A stretch of DNA of 64,000 nt from assembly GCA_019055375.1 (NCBI GenBank), contig JAHQIW010000964.1:1-64000 (forward strand), given 5' to 3'. The stretch is from Parelaphostrongylus tenuis (lineage: Eukaryota; Nematoda; Chromadorea; Rhabditida; Metastrongylidae). Positions 58,185 to 64,000 of the stretch are shown in pieces. The position numbers were made by a program, and so were the translations under genes. The notes beneath the pieces are model-generated. The model ran no database searches. It was not told the origin of the DNA and saw only the letters and a program-made list of their open reading frames with translations. The first letter of the stretch is position 1, and each line of letters opens with the position of its first letter.

Positions 58185-59508
58185 TCGGGTGCGTAAAAAG
58201 TTTCTGGTAATGTTTTCAGATATTTCAACAGTTGAAAAATACTGCAAACAAATAAATTCATTCAACTGAATCACGTTTATTGAGTCTACAGTTATAACAA
58301 TAAGAAAGAAGGTTTACAACAAACTCTCTATACATTCACGAAGCCCCTGGAGAATTTCCAGCATTGCTCGCCTCCTTTGGCCTCTATACATTCACGAGGT
58401 CACTTGCGTGCTCGCACACTTTTCGGTAACAGTTTCGTTCTAAGCGTGTGTCAGAGCCGTTTTACGCGCGCCACGGTAGTGTACGAATAGCTGAGACTAT
58501 TTTCTCTAGTATGGAACACGGAGTAATCTACCGGGTTGAGATTTGGCGACGACTTTGACGGTAAAATGTTCCCTACCACGAACATGCCTGAAAAGAGCTC
58601 TTGGCAAATGGCAATCGTTGGGCGAGTTGGATGTGCAGGAGCCCAGTCCTACTGAAGCGCAAATCCATCGGCGTCAAAGTGTTGAGTGCTTCAAAGGCTC
58701 CAGTACGCCGTTTAAAACCCGATGCTGATAGCTGGCAGCGTTAATTTTTGTTTCCGTTTATAAAAACCATCGGCGTCCTTCCGGTGGCGCAGATGTTGGC
58801 CTAGACTGTCAAAGAAGCCGGAAAATGACTGCGGTCTATAGTTTTTGTTATGCAAACTCCTGCTAACGTTTCGTAAGAAGTTAGCGTCGATTGTAGTGAT
58901 TATGGAAGTGGTTCGACCGAGAATATCTTCGCATCCGTAGAATGTATCTTCTACAAACGAGCAACAGCTATTTAAATAAACCATTCGGCGAGCCTTTTGA
59001 AAGCTGTTTTTCTTCCATTTTTTCGTCCAGGAAATGAACACGAAAAGTCCTGTAGTTGCGCAGTTTCAGCTTATTTTTGACAATGTTTCGAAGGCTGCAC
59101 TGTCTAATCCTGAGCTTCCCGAACCATTTTGCGCATCGAGCGCTCCAGAACGTTATCCGCAGTAGACGAGGTGATTGGACGACCTTTCTGAGGAGTAGTC
59201 TTCAATTTCTACAATCATTTTGGAATGTTTAACGGCTCTGTATACTCTTTCTGGTTTGAAAGCAGTCGATTTTATCTATGTCGGCCATTCTCAGTCCCGC
59301 CTAGTGCTACTGAATTGCAGCGATAGGTTTCTCTGGATAATCCATAACCTAAGCAAAAATTGAAAATTGACAATTAAACAAAACAGATTCTAGACCAAGG
59401 CTGAACAAAGAATCCAGTATAATTGTCAGCATTGATGGAAAATTATACCTGCGCCAAATTAACAAAAAAAAATTGTCAGAACTTTTTACGCGCCCCGTAT
59501 TGTTATTA
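58185..59508 (-). pseudogene. Tc1/mariner element with recognisable ends, dead transposase
   Basis: Inverted ends: GGGTGCGTAAAAAGTTTCTG at 58191 and the complement of GGCGCGTAAAAAGTTCTGAC at the right, each next to TA. On the minus strand the transposase is traceable through frameshifts: NICATGRTPMVFINGNK, then the SQISTR/PNLNPVDYS region and LEKIVSAIRTLPWRA. Several stops. About 1.3 kb, close to full length for the family. Confidence 0.75.
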
Positions 59509-60028
59509 ACAATCTCGTGTTGTTCATCAAGGAAATAGTGTCGCAAGCAACCATTAATAAAAATATATCCAAGTGAGAACTTTCTAGCTATTTATGGACC
59601 ATTTATATGATTCTATTAAACCAAGGAAAATAAATTACATTGTGGATTTTTAACATTCTACATGAAAAATTCAAGGCAAAGCTTTTGTCATGATCTACAT
59701 TCGGCAATTTAGCTTAACATTCCTATGATTTATTACCTTAGCAAAATCAAGATCCATCTGCAATGATTCTATTGAAAAGCGAATCTTATAAAAGCTATTC
59801 AGTAGATAATAGGTCATGTAAGCGGGCCGGTCATAAACTTCTTTTAGGTCATTCTTGACCCTACCTAGTCTCTATTTGTTGTTGCTGAGCACTTGGAAAG
59901 AACATACTCTTTTGAACACTACAAAAATAGTCTAAACTACAACCGACGCTATTCCAAAAACTCAAAGAGCTTTCGGGCAGCTTCATCACTACTTTTCCTT
60001 ACGTTGATGTTAAGCTATTGAGACTCAC
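59509..60028. other. Spacer, nothing recognised
   Basis: AT-rich sequence between the Tc1/mariner element and the exon at 60029-60254; presumably intronic if that exon belongs to the minus-strand gene. Confidence 0.4.
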
Positions 60029-60254
60029 CGATTATTTGTGCCTGATGAACTTTGAAGTCATTTCCATCTTTCCTTGGACTCTTTCGAAAGTCTGACATCG
60101 GCTTGGATTTCGTATAAATGGCAAACTCGTCCGGATAAAGTTGCTTCATCGCTTCACGGCGATCTGTCTCATACGGATCTACTACATCGTAGTCGGATGG
60201 CAAAGAAGGTGCTATAGTGGGCGATGGAATATTTTCATCGCATGGATGAACTTC
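60029..60254 (-). CDS. Unidentified exon, acidic/basic cytoplasmic-type segment
   Basis: Acceptor CTTTGCAG at the 5' side and consensus donor GTGAGT at the 3' side bound 75 open codons plus one base: EVHPCDENIPSPTIAPSLPS, YDVVDPYETDRREAMKQLYP, DEFAIYTKSKPMSDF and KDGNDFKVHQAQIIG. Charged, proline-containing, no membrane segment. I do not recognise the family. It could be upstream of the exons at 53.2 kb on the same strand (needs an intermediate exon, since it ends in phase 1 and the next begins in phase 2). Confidence 0.55.
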
Positions 60255-61124
60255 CTGCAAAGTAGAATAATTTGCCGTTTACACTGAGATACTGCAAGGA
60301 ATATGAATAAATTAGGTAACTATATCATTCACAAAAAAATAGGTCAATCGCTAAGGGAACGTTTAGACTGGCTAAACGCAGATGGACGATGTCTGAACCA
60401 ATTGAGCTACACGTGATTTGGGAAATCATAACCCCTAAAAAATTCCGATGAATTGAAAATGGACATAAGGAACCGAAATTTGTGGATTCCCAGTCAATCA
60501 ATATCGTATTCATACTTAATTTCTTTGAGATATATGCTACAATGGGTGGTGTTCTTCAATGGTATTAAGTTGATTTTCTCTTGCACAAAACATATATCGT
60601 GTGCTGAAAAGAGTGAAATCACTAAAGACGGCTTAAGCAACAGATGTTTTACTCATAATTTCTCAAACAATCGATATTTTAAAAGCTATATTTGTTAGAT
60701 AAAAGTAATACGTGATATGTTCCAATGCGGAACAAATCAACTCTCCCTCCCTCTCCCTCAATTGTACGAATTATTACATTCAACAACTCTTTTGTTAGAG
60801 TATAAGCTGAAACGGTGCTACTATCTTAGTAGTTATTAATTTTATTCTCAAAAAAAATTTAGTTCTGAGAAACCTTGTTTGGTCCTACACAGCTGAATCC
60901 TCGCACAGTATTGCAGGCTCTTACGCGAATTTGTACTCCGTTCCTGCAGAACGACCACGCTGACCATCCAGCCCAAACCGAAACATACACTGAATTATAA
61001 TTACTCATTGACATAAACCAAATCGGCGGACTCATTTGTCTTCCGAATTTTTCGTTATGAAATTCGAATTTACTCTACTTGATCACTTGAAAAACTTAAT
61101 TTTGCATACGTTTGAACGCAGGTT
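60255..61124. other. Spacer, no supported genes
   Basis: AT-rich. A tRNA-like D-arm (GTAGCTCAATTGG, minus strand near 60400) is present without a matching T-arm, so no tRNA is called. Confidence 0.4.
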
Positions 61125-61260
61125 GTGGTATTAGCGCAGTGGTGAGTGGTACATGTAGCAGGAAGCAGGGTGATCAGCAAGGCGCTGTTTCGACTCCCTC
61201 TCCAAGACTCCCCGGCAATCGATCAACTGAACGCCTAGGAACGCCTTCGCTCGTCTAGTT
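61125..61260 (+). mobile_element. Degraded tRNA-derived SINE (third type)
   Basis: A box TTAGCGCAGTGGTGAG and B box TGTTTCGACTCC, spaced by about 50 bases, followed by non-tRNA sequence. It differs from families A and B beyond the B box. Confidence 0.45.
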
Positions 61261-61549
61261 TTAGGATTGCCAGAAAAACCTCGTCGACCAGCACTTCATG
61301 ACACCCATAAAGAATAGGAAATTTTCAAGTGGCAGCCGAAAGCAGCATGTGAAATGTTTGAGGACGCTTGTAGAAAGCGAATGTGGGGAAACGAATAGAA
61401 TTCAAAAAAAGTGGGATCCGCACAGTTTATTATGATGATGAGCCGTGTAAACATTCGTATAATCCTGGCTCATCAGTTGTGGTGTTGTAACTCTTTCCGG
61501 ACGGCAGCATAATCAATATCGCACAGCGCGCGAATATCATTATTTAATA

Positions 61550-62288
61550 AGAAATTTTATAACTTGTCCATTATAAGACGACAGATGAATATTGAATTCC
61601 ATTCGCTGGACAAGTATTTTTCATAAGAGTGTTAGTAATCATTCAAATGGCTGGTTCTTTGAGAACCTTTTAGTGAAGTTGTCACAGAAGAAAACCTTTG
61701 TGTTTACACGCATTTTTGTCGCATGACAGAGCTCTTTTCTGCTTTTCTGTTTCAAACTATTAGTATTCATTCAATAGCGTAAGAATCGAGGATCCCAACT
61801 GACATGCTTATTTTCTGGAAGAACGTTTCTCTGCAGTGTAGCAGGGAAGATAACATCGAGTTTCACACACTCGGCTCGCCTGTTTACAGGCTAATTTGCG
61901 ATGCGGAGGAGGTTCTGGTAGGCGCAGATCTGATCTGAAAACAGGCCACGAGCGATCGAATAGCGCCTCGGAGAAGTGTGATTTCTTGTCATTCAATTAG
62001 AAATTTTTCCCCGCCTTGGAAGAAATATTAGGTTAAACGTATGAGCTTGACACTAAAATATTTTCTTCACAAGTTCATATGCTTTTCGTGCTTCCAGTGA
62101 AGTAATGGGTGACTTACGCAGCCGATCTGGAACATAATTTTATCTTCAATTTCATAGCGTCATAAAAGTATGTTTTGAAAAAAACCGGTCACACACCGCG
62201 CTAGCGAGAGATTTCAGTTTTCCCAATTATTGTTAACACTCCTATGAAAAGTTTTTGTTGGTCGCCTTATAATGGACAATAATCAACT
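61550..62288. mobile_element. TIR element family A, copy 4
   Basis: The left end CTTGTCCATTATAAGACGAC pairs with the right GTCGCCTTATAATGGACAAT. Inward blocks (CATAAGAGTGTTAGTAATCA at the left, GTTAACACTCCTATGAAAAG at the right) match the other copies. Confidence 0.65.
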
Positions 62289-62879
62289 TTTTCGTTCAAT
62301 AATGAAATTCGAGATTTGAGCTTCGGAATAACTAGTAGAATTGTAGCAAAGAAAAATTCTGTCATAAAAATGCCCTTGAAATGATAGGGTCAAGATAACT
62401 CTCGTCGTCCGAAAAGGGTTAGGCTAACACAGTGGTATGCGATTGAATATGATATCATTGACGTTACTATTATGCCTAATATGCTCTTATCAATTCAAAA
62501 AAGGATGGAACGTTTGGCATTGATCAATCTTAAAGTAATACGGCGTTCATTCGGCTTTAGTCGTAGCATCATGAGGCAGGGAAGCTCAGTGAAGATTATT
62601 CGATGCATACAATGACTTGCGAGTGCGATCTCGATATATCAAGTTACTGTTCTCATGTGCTCTCATAAGAATTGGCATATTTCGCCTACGGCTCGGAATC
62701 AAACCAGTAATCTCCAAGCTTATTGTACGGTATCTCAAACTATTGTAACACGCTATACGCGGACATGCATGACCGCACTTTTGTAAATATTCCATGATTT
62801 CAAGCCTCTCAAACAAAATGAACCCGATTTTTCTCAATGCTTCATTGCTTTCTCTGGATATTACGAATAATCGAGTCAA

Positions 62880-63215
62880 CGCAATTTCACGGAGTAGGTC
62901 GTTTTCACGTATATTCCCCTGCTGGTGTTCATCAGTGGTGGTTCGATAATGAGAAACGTGAGATCGGTTTCCGTAAGAGTTTCACACCGCTTCCGATGAT
63001 CGAAATGATTGGTGTTCAAATGTGTTGTCGATTTCGAATTCTCGTTTTATGGGTCATTCCCTATCACTTGTGACATTGTCTCGCCACTGTCTCCGTCTTC
63101 CGGAGTTCTCTTCGCGAACAATGGAAATTAAATGATCTTCCACGAACACTCGAGAAGTTTATCACCGAGAGAATAAAAAGAACGGAAAGAAGCATGAAAT
63201 GACTTCCTTCGAATA
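62880..63215 (+). other. Possible coding segment of unknown type
   Basis: The + strand reads FHVYSPAGVHQWWFDNEKRE and FTPLPMIEMIG in one frame, then in another frame SSLREQWKLNDLPRTLEKFI ending in a stop at 63211. The composition looks protein-like but I found no convincing splice sites joining the two parts, and no family. Confidence 0.2.
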
Positions 63216-63621
63216 ACATTCGATTGGTGATTATGATTACATACCACATCTTTGCTTTCCGTTACATTTACGACGCTAAAAGTCTTGAAAAGCAATCAAT
63301 ATTAAGGGGAAAGTCATTGAAACTGAGTTGCTATTTTCGTAATGAGTTTCCAAGAGGAATTGCGTTTGAACTGAACTATCTACTTATGAGCGATAAATTC
63401 AAGTTAGTACATATTCAGCTTCCTTGGTTTCTAAATTTCACTGAATAATAGGTGATAAATTGACGCATTTTTTAACATACGGAAAATTTTGAACCAAACC
63501 GTGTGAGACAGCGTGCAACAGAGTTCCCAGGCTGTGAAGAGGAGATAAAGGGCTTGGGACATTACCTTGGTAGCAAATTAATTCAGTGAATGGGTACCCT
63601 CTCATTCTGAATCAGAATGAC

Positions 63622-63834
63622 CTATGCTCTCCTGAACACTAAAATCCAGCCCGTCTGTTGATTTAGGGGAGCGTTTATGTGTATGCGAATTGAAATTTCA
63701 TCCGTCAAAGTCAACGAACTCAATTGATTGGAAAATACACTGACGGCAACAATTTCCTTGTCATCATTAGCGAAAAAATCCTTATGTCTATCATAGGTGG
63801 GAAAGTCCGAGTATTCCAAATAGGTGGAATGCAT
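63622..63834 (-). other. Possible minus-strand exon
   Basis: Open frame DKEIVAVSVFSNQLSSLTLT then DEISIRIHINAPLNQQTGWI. The alternating hydrophobic pattern resembles the region before the proteolysis site in GAIN domains (adhesion GPCRs, polycystins), but the cysteine/tryptophan motif that should follow is not seen. Weak call. Confidence 0.25.
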
Positions 63835-64000
63835 GGAGATTTTGGTGATGGCTACTCACGAGATCTGAGAGTTAAAGAATTACAGGCGATGTAGGCAAAT
63901 AGATTGCGCCGTATATCCTATGAATATCAGCGTGTATGACATAAGGTGCCCACTCTTACAAAAATGAATACTTCTGTTATCGACTGCTTTTTTACAGACC

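Noticed and set aside
60340..60420. tRNA candidate on the minus strand
   Set aside because: A good D-arm sequence is present but no B box/T-arm and no pairing acceptor stem.
1..64000. CRISPR arrays, operons or prophage-type systems
   Set aside because: No regularly spaced short repeats and no prokaryotic gene organisation; the window is intron-rich eukaryotic DNA.

Overview
This is a eukaryotic window, most likely from a clade V (strongylid-type) parasitic nematode. Nothing bacterial is visible: coding sequence is split into 50-200 bp exons by GT-AG introns with the nematode acceptor TTTCAG, the DNA is AT-rich, and introns and spacers are full of mariner/Tc1 relics, RTE retrotransposon ends, tRNA-derived SINEs and inverted-repeat elements. 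The species call is inference; gene and repeat identities come from reading the translations, with no database search.

Left part (about 2.7-29.6 kb, + strand): one very large gene, which I read as the nematode orthologue of CSPG4/NG2, a chondroitin sulfate proteoglycan. I could join 36 exons by splice phase, giving about 1570 residues: a long series of CSPG repeats, one transmembrane helix, and a short cytoplasmic tail ending in QHWV, the same kind of PDZ ligand as QYWV at the end of vertebrate NG2. The amino-terminal part (signal peptide, laminin-G domains, first CSPG repeats) would lie left of base 1. Two exon junctions do not keep frame. Many mobile elements sit in its introns and none in its exons. 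The first 2.9 kb of the window is an imperfect palindrome that holds an inverted, decayed copy of the first visible exon.

Middle part (30-43 kb): the last four exons of a thrombospondin type 1 repeat gene (- strand, 30.9-32.5 kb); three exons that look like the start of an NCLX-type sodium/calcium exchanger (+, 34.5-36.0 kb); and a long first exon that looks like the lumenal domain of a TMEM87 (GOST family) protein (-, 41.7-42.2 kb), overlapped antisense by a possible CSPG-like exon. Decayed mariner copies and nested inverted-repeat elements fill the spaces.

Right part (38-60 kb): a chain of small - strand exons whose splice phases agree in two blocks (53.2 to 47.2 kb and 45.6 to 38.0 kb). 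They encode a low-complexity protein (threonine-rich, lysine-rich, then coiled-coil-like) that I do not recognise. The rest is mostly repeats: two Tc1/mariner pseudogenes, RTE ends, four copies of one TIR element, and an unusual pair of interlocked inverted repeats at 46.1-46.6 kb. Apart from splice sites, no promoters, poly(A) signals, rRNA, genuine tRNA or CRISPR could be supported.
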